A stretch of DNA of 42,618 nucleotides from G020348385 sp964580235 (GTDB taxonomy: Bacteria; Acidobacteriota; Aminicenantia; Aminicenantales; Aminicenantaceae): assembly GCA_964580235.1 (NCBI GenBank), contig CAZOJY010000016.1:1-42618 (forward strand), in the 5' to 3' direction. The position numbers and the translations under genes were made by a program. The notes below the pieces were generated by a model. That model had not been told where the DNA came from, searched no databases, and saw only the letters and a list, made by a program, of their open reading frames with translations. Numbering within the stretch: the first letter of the stretch is position 1; each line of letters opens with the position of its first letter. Positions 25,756 to 33,989 of the stretch are shown here, in pieces.

Positions 25756-25783
25756 TTGACAAACCAATTGGTATGATGATAAT
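25756..25783 (+). promoter_or_regulatory. Candidate promoter with embedded palindrome upstream of the ammonia-lyase
   Basis: TTGACA at 25756-25761, a 16-base spacer, and GATAAT at 25778-25783 form a near-consensus sigma70 promoter. A perfect 10-base palindrome ACCAATTGGT occupies 25763-25772, inside the spacer, where a bound regulator would block RNA polymerase. The start would be near 25790, and GGAG at 25818-25821 serves ATG 25829. Confidence 0.6.
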
Positions 25784-25828
25784 ACGAATTTAAGATGATT
25801 TAAAAATGCACATATATGGAGAAAAACG

Positions 25829-27352
25829 ATGGCCATAGTTTTGGATGGTTCGAGCCTGACGGTTGATAAATTGCTGAAGATTGCCCGCAATGAGGAGAAA
25901 GTGGAGCTTCATCCGGACGCCGTGGAACGGATCAGGGCCTGCCGGGCTATGCTGGAGAAAAAGATCAAGGCGCACGAGATCATGTACGGGATCAACACGG
26001 GCATCGGAGAATTTTCGGAGGTTTTACTGGATGATATCCAGGTCGGACAGTTCCAGAAATATTTGATATACAACCATGCGGCCGGGATCGGCGATCCGGC
26101 ATCCATCGAACATGTCCGCGGAGCCATGGCCAGCCGGATCAATGTTCACGCCAAAGGAAGGTCAGGCTGCCGGCCGGGAATCACCATGACGCTGGTGGAC
26201 ATGCTGAACAAGGGCGTGACGCCCATCGTCTGCCAGAAAGGCTCTGTGGGAGCATGCGGAGACCTGGCCCCGATGTCCCAGATCGCCCTTCTCCTGATGG
26301 GGGAGGGGGAGGCTTATTTCCAGGGTGAGAGGCTGCCCGGCAAAGAAGCTATGGAGCGTGCCGGGATTCCCATCCCCGGATTGCAGGCCAGGGATGGATT
26401 GGCCACTATAAACGGCTCCAACCTGATCACGTCCATGAGCGCCGCGCAGGTGTATGACGTCAACCGCTGGCTGAAGCAGGCCGAGATCGCCTGCGCCATG
26501 ACGCTCGAGGCTCTGTATGCCAACATGAAACCCTATGATGTCCGGCTTCATCAAGCGCGAGGGTTTCCGGGAGCAGTCAGGACGGCCTCTGCCCTGATGA
26601 AATGCATCGAAGGGAGCGACCTTCTGTCGGGCAAGTTCAAGACCAAAGTTCAGGATGCCTATTCCATGCGGTCGACTCCCCAAGTCATCGGAGCGGCCCA
26701 CGATGCGGTGGCTCATGCCAGAAAGCAGGTCGAGGTCGAGCTCAACGGCGTGGGAGATAATCCCGTGTTTTTTACCGAGTACGATTTGACGATAACCGGG
26801 GCTAACTTTCAGGGAACGCCCATCTCCCTCCCGATGGATATGGTGGGAGCAGCGGTCACGATGGTGAGTGTGCTTTCCGAGAGGCGCCTCAACCGGATGA
26901 CCAATCCGGCTTTGAGTGTAGGACTGCCGGCTTTCCTGACAAAAGGGGCAGGGATGATGTCCGGAATGATGCTCAGCCAGTATACAGCAGACAGCTTGAT
27001 TGTCGAGCAGCGTATTTTATCCGCTCCCGCCTCGATTATGTCCATTCCTGCAGCGGCCGATCAGGAGGATTTTGTTTCGATGGGCATGAACACGGCGATC
27101 AAAAACGAGCAGATCATCGATAACGCCTATGGAGTGCTCGGGATCGAGTTCATGGCAGGTGCCCAGGCTCTGGATTTCCGGAAATTCAATCCGGGAAAAG
27201 GTGTCTCGGCGGCCATGAAAGTGATCAGAAAATATGTCGATCATCTGGATGAGGACCGCCCCCTCTATCCCGACCACACCAGGATGAAAGAACTGGTTAA
27301 ATCCTGCGAAATATTGGAAGAGGTCGAGAACGAAGTCGGCTCTCTACGGTAA
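25829..27352 (+). CDS. Histidine/aromatic amino acid ammonia-lyase family with Ala-Cys-Gly MIO triad
   Basis: A 507-residue MIO-dependent ammonia-lyase of normal HAL length, which would deaminate histidine or another aromatic amino acid without redox. Family marks are YGINTGIGEF (53-62), NHAAGIGD with His83 as in histidine ammonia-lyase, INVHAKGRSG, GLATINGSN, and ADQEDFVSMG, whose Glu is the HAL-type substrate residue. The MIO-forming triad, normally Ala-Ser-Gly in GASGDLAP, reads A142-C143-G144 (TGC at 26255-26257). In Pseudomonas HAL a Ser-to-Cys change at this site is known to keep activity, since Cys can cyclise to the same group. The enzyme may therefore be functional, but such natural variants are unusual. 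No other hut genes are adjacent, so the substrate is open. It converges with a FadR-type regulator gene, three bases apart. Confidence 0.88.
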   Translation: MAIVLDGSSLTVDKLLKIARNEEKVELHPDAVERIRACRAMLEKKIKAHEIMYGINTGIGEFSEVLLDDIQVGQFQKYLIYNHAAGIGDPASIEHVRGAMASRINVHAKGRSGCRPGITMTLVDMLNKGVTPIVCQKGSVGACGDLAPMSQIALLLMGEGEAYFQGERLPGKEAMERAGIPIPGLQARDGLATINGSNLITSMSAAQVYDVNRWLKQAEIACAMTLEALYANMKPYDVRLHQARGFPGAVRTASALMKCIEGSDLLSGKFKTKVQDAYSMRSTPQVIGAAHDAVAHARKQVEVELNGVGDNPVFFTEYDLTITGANFQGTPISLPMDMVGAAVTMVSVLSERRLNRMTNPALSVGLPAFLTKGAGMMSGMMLSQYTADSLIVEQRILSAPASIMSIPAAADQEDFVSMGMNTAIKNEQIIDNAYGVLGIEFMAGAQALDFRKFNPGKGVSAAMKVIRKYVDHLDEDRPLYPDHTRMKELVKSCEILEEVENEVGSLR

Positions 27353-27355
27353 ACC

Positions 27356-28069
27356 TTAGCCCTTTTTATTCAAAACCCTGTAGTACTGCTGCAGATCCTT
27401 CTGGACATCCGCGATGTGCTTTTTCATCAATGCGGAGGCTTTTATTGTTTTTTTTTGTTCGATAGCTATATAAATCTCCCTGTGTGCTTTCAGATACCGC
27501 TTTTGGTCGTGGAGAACAAGGAATGCTTCGTGCATGAACTTTTCCATCAGATTTCGGATATTCGCGAGAAGATGGATCATGACGCGGTTTTGTGTGGACT
27601 GGGCGATCTGGAAGTGGAACTCGATATCCTGTTCGGCAAGTTTCTGAGTATCCCCTTTTTCGCCCGCCTTTGCCATTTCGTCTATAAGCTCTCCCATTAG
27701 TTTGATCTGTTCGGGCGCGGCGTTTTTGGCGGCCAAACGTGCGGCCCCTATTTCGATAAACTGCCGCGCTTCGAGAAGCTCCATGGTTGCTTTCTCGTCG
27801 GTGATAAACGGGGCGGAAAGCTGGTCGGCGTAAAGGGCAGAAAACCTCGACTTTACGATCGTTCCGTAACCCTGGCGCTGTTCGAGCACACCGAGGACGC
27901 AGAGGGTATTGAATGCTTCGCGGAGAGATGTCCGGCTGACGCCGAGCAGAGCCGCAAATTCGTTTTGATTCGGGAGCCTGTCCCCCTCTTTGAGCTCCCC
28001 GGATTGGATCATCCGCTTGACAGCATCGATCACCTCATCGGCCAGCTTCTTTTTTTTGATCAGGTTCAT
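27356..28069 (-). CDS. FadR-type GntR family transcriptional regulator
   Basis: A 237-residue DNA-binding regulator. The N-terminal GntR winged helix includes GDRLPNQNEFAALLGVSRTSLREA, quoted as GDRLPNQNEF and GVSRTSLREA, then a wing with GYGTIV. The C-terminal all-helical FCD domain shows the metal/ligand pattern DIEFHFQIA, AHREIYIAI and KKHIADV. Such regulators sense small organic acids or acyl-CoAs. It is the last gene of the minus-strand molybdenum hydroxylase operon and faces the ammonia-lyase gene tail to tail, so it may control either. The palindrome at 25763-25772 is a candidate site. I prefer ATG 28069; TTG 28105 would add 12 residues and lie five bases from the upstream stop. Confidence 0.88.
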   Translation of the reverse strand: MNLIKKKKLADEVIDAVKRMIQSGELKEGDRLPNQNEFAALLGVSRTSLREAFNTLCVLGVLEQRQGYGTIVKSRFSALYADQLSAPFITDEKATMELLEARQFIEIGAARLAAKNAAPEQIKLMGELIDEMAKAGEKGDTQKLAEQDIEFHFQIAQSTQNRVMIHLLANIRNLMEKFMHEAFLVLHDQKRYLKAHREIYIAIEQKKTIKASALMKKHIADVQKDLQQYYRVLNKKG

Positions 28070-28110
28070 TGATTTTTTGGCAAATTCTGCAGGCTGTTTT
28101 GTCAAGTCAA

Positions 28111-28539
28111 TCAGCTGGAGTGATCGTGAATGATTTTCCAGCCGCCTTCCATTTTTTTAAAGATCGTCGTGAACAGACCTTCCTTTGTCCAAGCCTCTGT
28201 TTTGAGCCTCCACCTGCCCAGCACATAGGCGGAATCGTCACTCAAAACATGGATGATGAGGTCGGAAAATTCCAGTTCTCCCATGTTTCCCTTTGGGTAG
28301 ACTTTTTTATATCTATCCAACAGGGCATCCCATCCTTGAAGCCTCGTATCTCCGGATTGATATGTCATTTTTTTAGATTTCCAGTAATGGGCCATGAATC
28401 CCTCTCTGTCCCCATTGTTCCAGGCTTTTTTCTGAAGCTCATGGATGCGGATAAGCTCCTGCTCGACAGAGGAGTTTTGGCAGTATGCCAGAGGTGATAG
28501 AAAAGCAAGGATTAGAGCTGTTGTTAGGATATGTTTCAT
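28111..28539 (-). CDS. Exported NTF2/SnoaL-like (DUF4440-type) protein
   Basis: A 142-residue protein with a clear signal peptide (TTALILAFLSPLAYC before QNSS). The mature part, with IHELQKKAWNNGDREGFMAHYW and a terminal GGWKIIHDHSS, is the cystatin-like NTF2 fold found in DUF4440/SnoaL proteins, which bind small hydrophobic ligands or act as isomerases. The LAYC cleavage region is not a good lipobox, so secretion to the periplasm is likelier than lipid anchoring. Its start overlaps the upstream mocA stop (ATGA at 28536-28539). As part of an operon for a periplasmic oxidoreductase it may act on the same substrate or product, but that is inference. Confidence 0.75.
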   Translation of the reverse strand: MKHILTTALILAFLSPLAYCQNSSVEQELIRIHELQKKAWNNGDREGFMAHYWKSKKMTYQSGDTRLQGWDALLDRYKKVYPKGNMGELEFSDLIIHVLSDDSAYVLGRWRLKTEAWTKEGLFTTIFKKMEGGWKIIHDHSS

Positions 28540-29129
28540 TTTTTCTCCTTTTTGGCCAATTCGTTTTTGTAATCCTCTGGATAATCGATGTCTTTGAGGA
28601 TGTGGGGAGAATCCGACTTTATCTCATAAACATCCCGAGGATGGTTGCGCACCAGGGCTCTAAGCCCAATGTCTGGACTCAGATGAAGGACTTCTTGTTT
28701 GTGCTTGACATCGATCAAGATCGGATGGCCGCGTTTTTTTGCGTAAACGGGGAGAACGATCCCTTTTTGGGATTCTTCGTAGGCATCGATAAGTCTGTCT
28801 ATGACTGAGACAGGGATAAGAGGCTGATCGCCGAGGCTGACCAGGGCCGCTGATGTCTCATGCGGAAGGGCCTTGAAGCCTGCCTGGATGGAAGAGAGCA
28901 TCCCTTCCCGGTAGCGGTGATTCACGGCTGTTAGAACAGGCCGGCCTTTCAGTTTGTCCAGTATTTCCCTGCGGTGCGAACCCAGCACCACTAAGATTTG
29001 ATCGGCCTTTGATTCGCAAATATTATCCACGATGTGTTCGATGATCGTTTTCCGGCCGAGCGGAAGAAGCAGCTTGGGCCTGCCCATCCGCTTGGATTCG
29101 CCCGCAGCCAGCACCAAGGCGCAAATCAT
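28536..29129 (-). CDS. mocA: Molybdenum cofactor cytidylyltransferase-like nucleotidyltransferase
   Basis: A 197-residue MobA-like NTP transferase. The nucleotide-binding start is ALVLAAGESKRMGRPKLLLP, and later motifs include EGMLSSIQAG and LVSLGDQPLI, the last with the metal-binding Asp. This pattern is that of MocA, which adds CMP to molybdopterin to make the MCD cofactor of xanthine dehydrogenase-family enzymes. The operon encodes exactly such an enzyme. ATG 29129 overlaps the xdhC stop by four bases, and its own stop overlaps the next start. The longer upstream open frame is inside xdhC and is rejected. Confidence 0.85.
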   Translation of the reverse strand: MICALVLAAGESKRMGRPKLLLPLGRKTIIEHIVDNICESKADQILVVLGSHRREILDKLKGRPVLTAVNHRYREGMLSSIQAGFKALPHETSAALVSLGDQPLIPVSVIDRLIDAYEESQKGIVLPVYAKKRGHPILIDVKHKQEVLHLSPDIGLRALVRNHPRDVYEIKSDSPHILKDIDYPEDYKNELAKKEKK

Positions 29130-30184
29130 GATTCCTCCTTCATCTGATTCTTGACAAGGTTTCTGACCTGGACGAGTTGTGCGGCGATGCTGACAGCGAT
29201 TTCTTGAACCGTTTTGGATTGGATGTCGATGCCTATCGGGGCAGATACACGATCGAACTGAGAAGCGGTGGCCCATCCTTCAGTGATGAATTTTTCGCGC
29301 ATCAGCGCGATTTTCCGCCTGCTCCCGATCATCCCGATGTAGGCGGCATCGGAAGCGATGCAGCCCCTCAGCGCATCGGCATCATGGCTGTGACCCCGGG
29401 TGACGATCACGAAATAGGTGTCTTCGGTCTTGGCTAGTTTTGCGATGGCCTTCCCGATATTATCGACGATGATCTGGTCGGCATCGGGCACGATGTCTTT
29501 ATTGGCGAATTCGGGCCTGTCATCGATGACCGTAACCTCGAAGTCGAGAAGATGTCCGATGTGGGCAACGGCCTGGCCCACATGACCGGCCCCGGCGATC
29601 ACGAGACAGGAGAAAGGAAACTGAGGCTCGATATACAAAAAGTGGTGGCCCTTAGGAAAAAACAAGGGCTTCCCCGAGGAGAAGGCCTCCTTGACTGCCG
29701 AGTGATATGTCAAGTCCTCGGCCGCTGCTTCCCCGCCAACTATGCCTGTCTCATCCACCCACGATCGGGATAAATGAACGGTTGACCCACCTTCTTGATT
29801 GATTTGTGTGACTAGAACTCCGGATCGGCGGCTGTCGAGAGAGCGGGCCATTGCCTTGAATTCCTTCTCATGATCGGCAGGGCTGGCATCGAACAGGATG
29901 GTGGCCTCACCGCCGCAGATGGCCTCTTCTTCAGAAGTTGTGTTCCCATACAATTCGAATCGGGAAAGGGAAGACCTGCCGTTTTTGAGTGATGCCAATG
30001 CTTTCTCCTCTGCTTTTGCTTCCAGAAGTCCTCCTCCCAGGGTTCCTGTCAGGAGTCCCTTTTCTGAAAAAAGGGCAGAGGCCCCTGGCACTTGAGGGCT
30101 CGATCCTTTCGTAGCTACTATGGTGGCCAGTGCCAGTCTATTTTTTCTTTGTTCGACGAGGAAACGGGAATAAATGTTTGTCAT
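29126..30184 (-). CDS. xdhC: XdhC/PaoD-type molybdenum cofactor insertion chaperone
   Basis: A 352-residue XdhC/CoxI family protein that binds and protects the mature molybdenum cofactor and inserts it into the apo-enzyme. The N-terminal CoxI domain has LATIVATKGSSPQVPGA and TGTLGGGLLEA, with the conserved CGG in AICGGEATI. The C-terminal Rossmann domain starts with LVIAGAGHVGQAVA and includes VIDDRPEFA, TRGHSHDAD and YIGMIGSRRK. Length is normal. ATG 30184 overlaps the NTPase gene stop by four bases. It is analogous to PaoD in the E. coli periplasmic aldehyde oxidoreductase system. Confidence 0.9.
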   Translation of the reverse strand: MTNIYSRFLVEQRKNRLALATIVATKGSSPQVPGASALFSEKGLLTGTLGGGLLEAKAEEKALASLKNGRSSLSRFELYGNTTSEEEAICGGEATILFDASPADHEKEFKAMARSLDSRRSGVLVTQINQEGGSTVHLSRSWVDETGIVGGEAAAEDLTYHSAVKEAFSSGKPLFFPKGHHFLYIEPQFPFSCLVIAGAGHVGQAVAHIGHLLDFEVTVIDDRPEFANKDIVPDADQIIVDNIGKAIAKLAKTEDTYFVIVTRGHSHDADALRGCIASDAAYIGMIGSRRKIALMREKFITEGWATASQFDRVSAPIGIDIQSKTVQEIAVSIAAQLVQVRNLVKNQMKEES

Positions 30185-30726
30185 TTTTTTTCGGTTTGTC
30201 TGCTCTTTTCCGTTTTTTGCACAAGAGACTGCGCCCAATGTCCTGGCATATTTATCTTTTCGACGGAAAATATCCTAAATTCGCATGTTCTAATTTTTTC
30301 CATAAAATTTTTTAAAATGCCATCTCGAACCACCAGGATGAAATGCGGTTTGAGAAAAAAAAGAATTTCTTCGAGGACGGGCCAGATCCCTTTCCCCGAC
30401 AGTTCCAGAGGGCCTAATTCATCCACGACGCAGAGATCGGCGTTTCTGCTCTGATTGATGATGTTTTGAGCGATGGCCAGTGTTTCCGGCAGAAAATAGA
30501 ACGGGCCGGTTCTTTCCCAGGCCTTTTTACCATTCTTGCGGAGAAAAGTATGAGATTTGCAGTGCTTTAAATCAAAAAGATTATATCCGGCACATTTCTG
30601 GTTTTCCCATACCGCTTCACTCAGATAACCTTCAATCTGAAAGCCCTGTTTTTTGATAAAAGGAATGGTAGTTTTGAGAAGGGTCGTTTTTCCCGAATGG
30701 ACCGGGCCTGTCAATATGTTAATCAC
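30181..30726 (-). CDS. THEP1-like P-loop nucleoside-triphosphatase
   Basis: A 181-residue small P-loop NTPase. Walker A is GPVHSGKTT (7-15), and Walker B is CVVDELGPLEL (about 99-109), with the DE-x-GPLE pattern of THEP1-type nucleoside-triphosphatases. The biological role of that family is poorly known. Its place between the structural subunits and the cofactor chaperone of a molybdenum hydroxylase suggests a part in cofactor or protein maturation. The start has no strong Shine-Dalgarno sequence and lies 23 bases after the FAD subunit gene; its stop overlaps xdhC. No signal peptide is seen, so it should be cytoplasmic. Confidence 0.8.
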   Translation of the reverse strand: MINILTGPVHSGKTTLLKTTIPFIKKQGFQIEGYLSEAVWENQKCAGYNLFDLKHCKSHTFLRKNGKKAWERTGPFYFLPETLAIAQNIINQSRNADLCVVDELGPLELSGKGIWPVLEEILFFLKPHFILVVRDGILKNFMEKIRTCEFRIFSVEKINMPGHWAQSLVQKTEKSRQTEKK

Positions 30727-30749
30727 TTCTCGAACTATTCACACCAAGT

Positions 30750-31727
30750 TCAAACTATCGAGGAAATGGCCGTATAAAGGACGGCTTCGACGAGATCCAT
30801 TTTGTAGGCGTTTTCTTCAAGAGGCCGGGCGTCCTTCAAGTCTTCCCTGGCTCCTTGTCTGATGACCTCCTCCGTTACCTTTTTTCCCCTGATATAATCC
30901 TCGGCCCTATTCATTGGCCATGGAATGGGGGCTACCCCTCCACAGACGATTTTTAGGTCTTTGAATACTCTGCCGGATAATACGCCGCTGATGGCGGCCG
31001 AAACAACGGCATAGTCCCACGTGCCCCGCTCTTTGAATTTAGAATAGGTGCTCTTCGCCCCGTTTTTTGGCAAGGGGATTTGAATTTCGCTCAAAATCTG
31101 ATGCGGCTCCAGAATGTTTTCGCTCCGGATATTGTTCTGCGGCAGGGTGAAGAATTCTTCCAGCTTGATGGTGCTTTTTTTGCCTGCCGGCCCTGCGATC
31201 GTGATATCCGCATCCAGGCCGATCAGCATTGGTGCCAGGTCAGAGGGATGAACGATGTAACAGGGAGCACCCCCCAAAATTGCATGATATCTGTTTCTTC
31301 CCCGGAAGGCGTAGCACCGGCTGCCCCCCTTTTTTCGGCAGATCGTATCCGGATCACGGTAGTACCAGCACCTGGGTCTCTGGCAGAGGTTGCCGCCGAC
31401 CGTGCCCACGTTCCTGAGTTGAGGAGAGGCCAAAGAAAGAGCAGCTTTTACGAGGCCGGGAAAGTTCTCCCTGATGATCTGATTTTCGGCAAGATCAGCG
31501 ACGCTTGTCATCGCGCCGATCGCAGCGTGGTTTTTGTCTATTTTGATAGTGGATAGATCCGGGACAGATTTGAGATCGATCAGGACCTCAGGGGCTATAG
31601 TTTTATTCTTGATTTCGTCCAGAAGATCTGTTCCTCCGGCCATCAAGGAATAACCTTTTTTCCCCTGAGAAAGCAGGGACGTGACCTGGCCCAGCGTTTG
31701 AGGCTGCGCGATTTTGAATTCTTTCAT
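30750..31727 (-). CDS. Molybdenum hydroxylase FAD subunit with 4Fe-4S-type Cys insert (PaoB-like)
   Basis: A 325-residue FAD-binding medium subunit of the xanthine dehydrogenase family. FAD-contact motifs are LMAGGTDLL (28-36) and NVGTVGGNL (106-114). Right after the latter comes a Cys-rich insert: C115, C120 in QRPRCWYYRDPDTIC, C130, C138 and C156. This insert is absent from xanthine dehydrogenase but present in E. coli PaoB and 4-hydroxybenzoyl-CoA reductase, where it binds an extra 4Fe-4S cluster. That points to an aldehyde oxidoreductase or related enzyme. It has no own signal peptide, so it is probably co-exported with the Tat-bearing subunit. Its start overlaps the Mo subunit stop by four bases. 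Confidence 0.87.
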   Translation of the reverse strand: MKEFKIAQPQTLGQVTSLLSQGKKGYSLMAGGTDLLDEIKNKTIAPEVLIDLKSVPDLSTIKIDKNHAAIGAMTSVADLAENQIIRENFPGLVKAALSLASPQLRNVGTVGGNLCQRPRCWYYRDPDTICRKKGGSRCYAFRGRNRYHAILGGAPCYIVHPSDLAPMLIGLDADITIAGPAGKKSTIKLEEFFTLPQNNIRSENILEPHQILSEIQIPLPKNGAKSTYSKFKERGTWDYAVVSAAISGVLSGRVFKDLKIVCGGVAPIPWPMNRAEDYIRGKKVTEEVIRQGAREDLKDARPLEENAYKMDLVEAVLYTAISSIV

Positions 31728-33988
31728 CGGGCTACCTCCTTGTCCTTAAGAGCCTGAAGGACTTTATCCGGTGTCATCGGGATTTCCCGGATGTGGACCC
31801 CGATAGCATTGTAGACGGCATTAGCGATAACCGCAGAAGCGGGGATTCGTGGAGGTTCTCCCAAACCTTTGGTGCCGAGGATGTTGATCCGCGGATCGAT
31901 GATATCGACAAACAGAGGCACGATTTCGGGAATGTCCATCGAGGTGGCGATCTTGTAATCCCTTAAATTAGGATTGACCATCCGGCCGGTTTCATTATCC
32001 ATGATCCTCTGTTCAAAAAGGGCTGCACTTATACCCTGGGTAACTCCACCGATGACCTGGCTTTCTGCCGTCTGCTTGTTGATGATCCTGCCGCTGTCAT
32101 GGACAGCCACGACTTTGATGACGCTGATCTTTCCGGTGCGTGTATCAACTTCGACTTCGGCAAAATGTGCGCCAAAGGTGTTGTAGGCATAGCCTTCGGG
32201 CAGTCCTTTTCTTTCTCCATGGAATACGGTTTCGCGGCGGAGATCTCTGGCGACTTCCTTGAAGGAGACAGCATTTTCTGGATTACCTTTTTCATAAAGC
32301 TTTTTGTTTTCGAGAACGATGCGTAAAGCAGGAACGTTTAGTTTTGGCGCCGCTGTTTTGCGGAGATGCTCAGCGGCTTTCAGAGCCGCATCCCGGACAG
32401 CAGGGGCGACCGATGGCGTCGTCAGACTTCCACCGGAAGCTGGAGCCCAGGGATAGTCTGAATTCCCCAGCTTTACTGTGATGTCTTCAGGGTCTAATCC
32501 TAATGTCTCTGCCGCAACTACTGCCATATGGGTTTTTGTGCCACAGCCGATGTCTTGTGTGCCGCATATGGCTTCCACGCTTCCATCCTGGTGAAGCTTG
32601 ATATCAGCAACAGTTCCGGGAGATCCAGCTCCCCACCAGATTCCGGCTGCCATCCCTATTCCGCGTCTGAACCTGCCATTGCCTCCTCCGGGAACCCTGT
32701 TCCTCTTGTGCCAGGCGATCTCTCTGGCTCCGATTTCATAGGCCTTATCAAGTCCTTTGGAGGAATAGGGAATACCTGTTCCCCCGCGGTTTTTGGTTGT
32801 GTAATTCAATTTCCGGAATGTCAAGGGATCCATGTCGATCTCATTGGCCAGCTCGTCGATAAATCCTTCAAATCCGAAGGTTCCCTGGGTCAGTCCCGGT
32901 GCTCTCATGGGCCGGGCCGCACCCGTGTTCAAGTAGATATTGTAGTCTTCCACTTTAATATTTTTGCACTTATGCACATCGATCATCGGTTCTGAGGATC
33001 TGTCTCCTCCGCGGATTCCACCAGATGTGTAACTCAATAAACTGAGAGCTGTAATCGTCCCATCCTTTTTCACGCCGCCTTTGTAAGTCTGGAAAGTGGA
33101 TGGACGGTTTCCCACGCACAGCGAGCTGTTTCGCCGAGAGAGCATGATCTTCACAGGGCTTTTTGCTTCCTGCGCCAGCAGTGCTGCCACCACAGTGTGT
33201 TCATTTACACCGAGTTTGCTGCCGAATCCTCCTCCCACATAGTTCTCGATAACTTTAATTCTTGTGGCAGGAATCTGAAGGACTGCGGCAAGTTGGTCTC
33301 TTACATTGTGAATAGCCTGTGTGGAGTCCCATATTGTAAGTCTCTCTCCTTGCCACATGGCGATGCTGACATGTATTTCTGCTGTCTGGTGAACCTCGAT
33401 GGCTGTTTTATACGTTCGCTCGATGACAATATCGGCTTCCCGAAATCCTGCTTCAACATCTCCGCGGCTGTATCCTCGACGCGGCTCGACGTTGGGCCTG
33501 TCATCATGAACTTGGGGAGATCCTTCTTCCTTTGCTTTTTCTTCTGTAACCACAAAAGGCAGGGGCCTGTATTCGACTTTGATCAGAGCCATCGCCTTTT
33601 CTGCTGTTTTTTCGTCTCGTGCTGCTACGGCAGCCACCTGCTGTCCGGAATACGCGATATTCCCCCGGTAAACCGGAAGAGCGGCTTTGACCCCGGGCAG
33701 GTTTTTTGCTGCACTCAGATCGACCGATACCACTTCAGCCCTTGCATGAGGAGATCGCAGGATTTTTCCGATCAGCATGTCCCGAAGCTTTATGTCATGT
33801 GTGTAGTGAGCTTGTCCTGTTACGATTTTTTCTCCATCAATCCTTTTGGTGTATTGGCCGATGAGTTTAAATTTTTCCCTTTTATCAGCAGAAGGGCCTT
33901 CGGGAGCGTGTTGTGTTTGGTCACTGGCGAATTCCTCATACCAGAGGTGGCTTTCTTCCATGGCGTGTTTCACATCTTTTTTGGCCAT
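31724..33988 (-). CDS. Molybdenum hydroxylase large (Mo-binding) subunit
   Basis: A 754-residue catalytic subunit of the xanthine dehydrogenase/aldehyde oxidoreductase family. It holds the molybdopterin cofactor and hydroxylates an aldehyde or heterocycle. Motifs are GQAHYTHDIKL, YVGGGFGSK in the middle, ARPMRAPG, GTQDIGCGT, and the active-site Glu (E711) in GTKGLGEPP near the C-terminus. The substrate-pocket residues cannot be assigned by eye, so the substrate is unknown; the PaoABC-like set favours an aldehyde. GGAGG precedes ATG 33988, one base after the 2Fe-2S subunit stop. Residues 1-40 are a charged linker, not a signal peptide. Confidence 0.92.
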   Translation of the reverse strand: MAKKDVKHAMEESHLWYEEFASDQTQHAPEGPSADKREKFKLIGQYTKRIDGEKIVTGQAHYTHDIKLRDMLIGKILRSPHARAEVVSVDLSAAKNLPGVKAALPVYRGNIAYSGQQVAAVAARDEKTAEKAMALIKVEYRPLPFVVTEEKAKEEGSPQVHDDRPNVEPRRGYSRGDVEAGFREADIVIERTYKTAIEVHQTAEIHVSIAMWQGERLTIWDSTQAIHNVRDQLAAVLQIPATRIKVIENYVGGGFGSKLGVNEHTVVAALLAQEAKSPVKIMLSRRNSSLCVGNRPSTFQTYKGGVKKDGTITALSLLSYTSGGIRGGDRSSEPMIDVHKCKNIKVEDYNIYLNTGAARPMRAPGLTQGTFGFEGFIDELANEIDMDPLTFRKLNYTTKNRGGTGIPYSSKGLDKAYEIGAREIAWHKRNRVPGGGNGRFRRGIGMAAGIWWGAGSPGTVADIKLHQDGSVEAICGTQDIGCGTKTHMAVVAAETLGLDPEDITVKLGNSDYPWAPASGGSLTTPSVAPAVRDAALKAAEHLRKTAAPKLNVPALRIVLENKKLYEKGNPENAVSFKEVARDLRRETVFHGERKGLPEGYAYNTFGAHFAEVEVDTRTGKISVIKVVAVHDSGRIINKQTAESQVIGGVTQGISAALFEQRIMDNETGRMVNPNLRDYKIATSMDIPEIVPLFVDIIDPRINILGTKGLGEPPRIPASAVIANAVYNAIGVHIREIPMTPDKVLQALKDKEVAR

Positions 33989-33989
33989 T

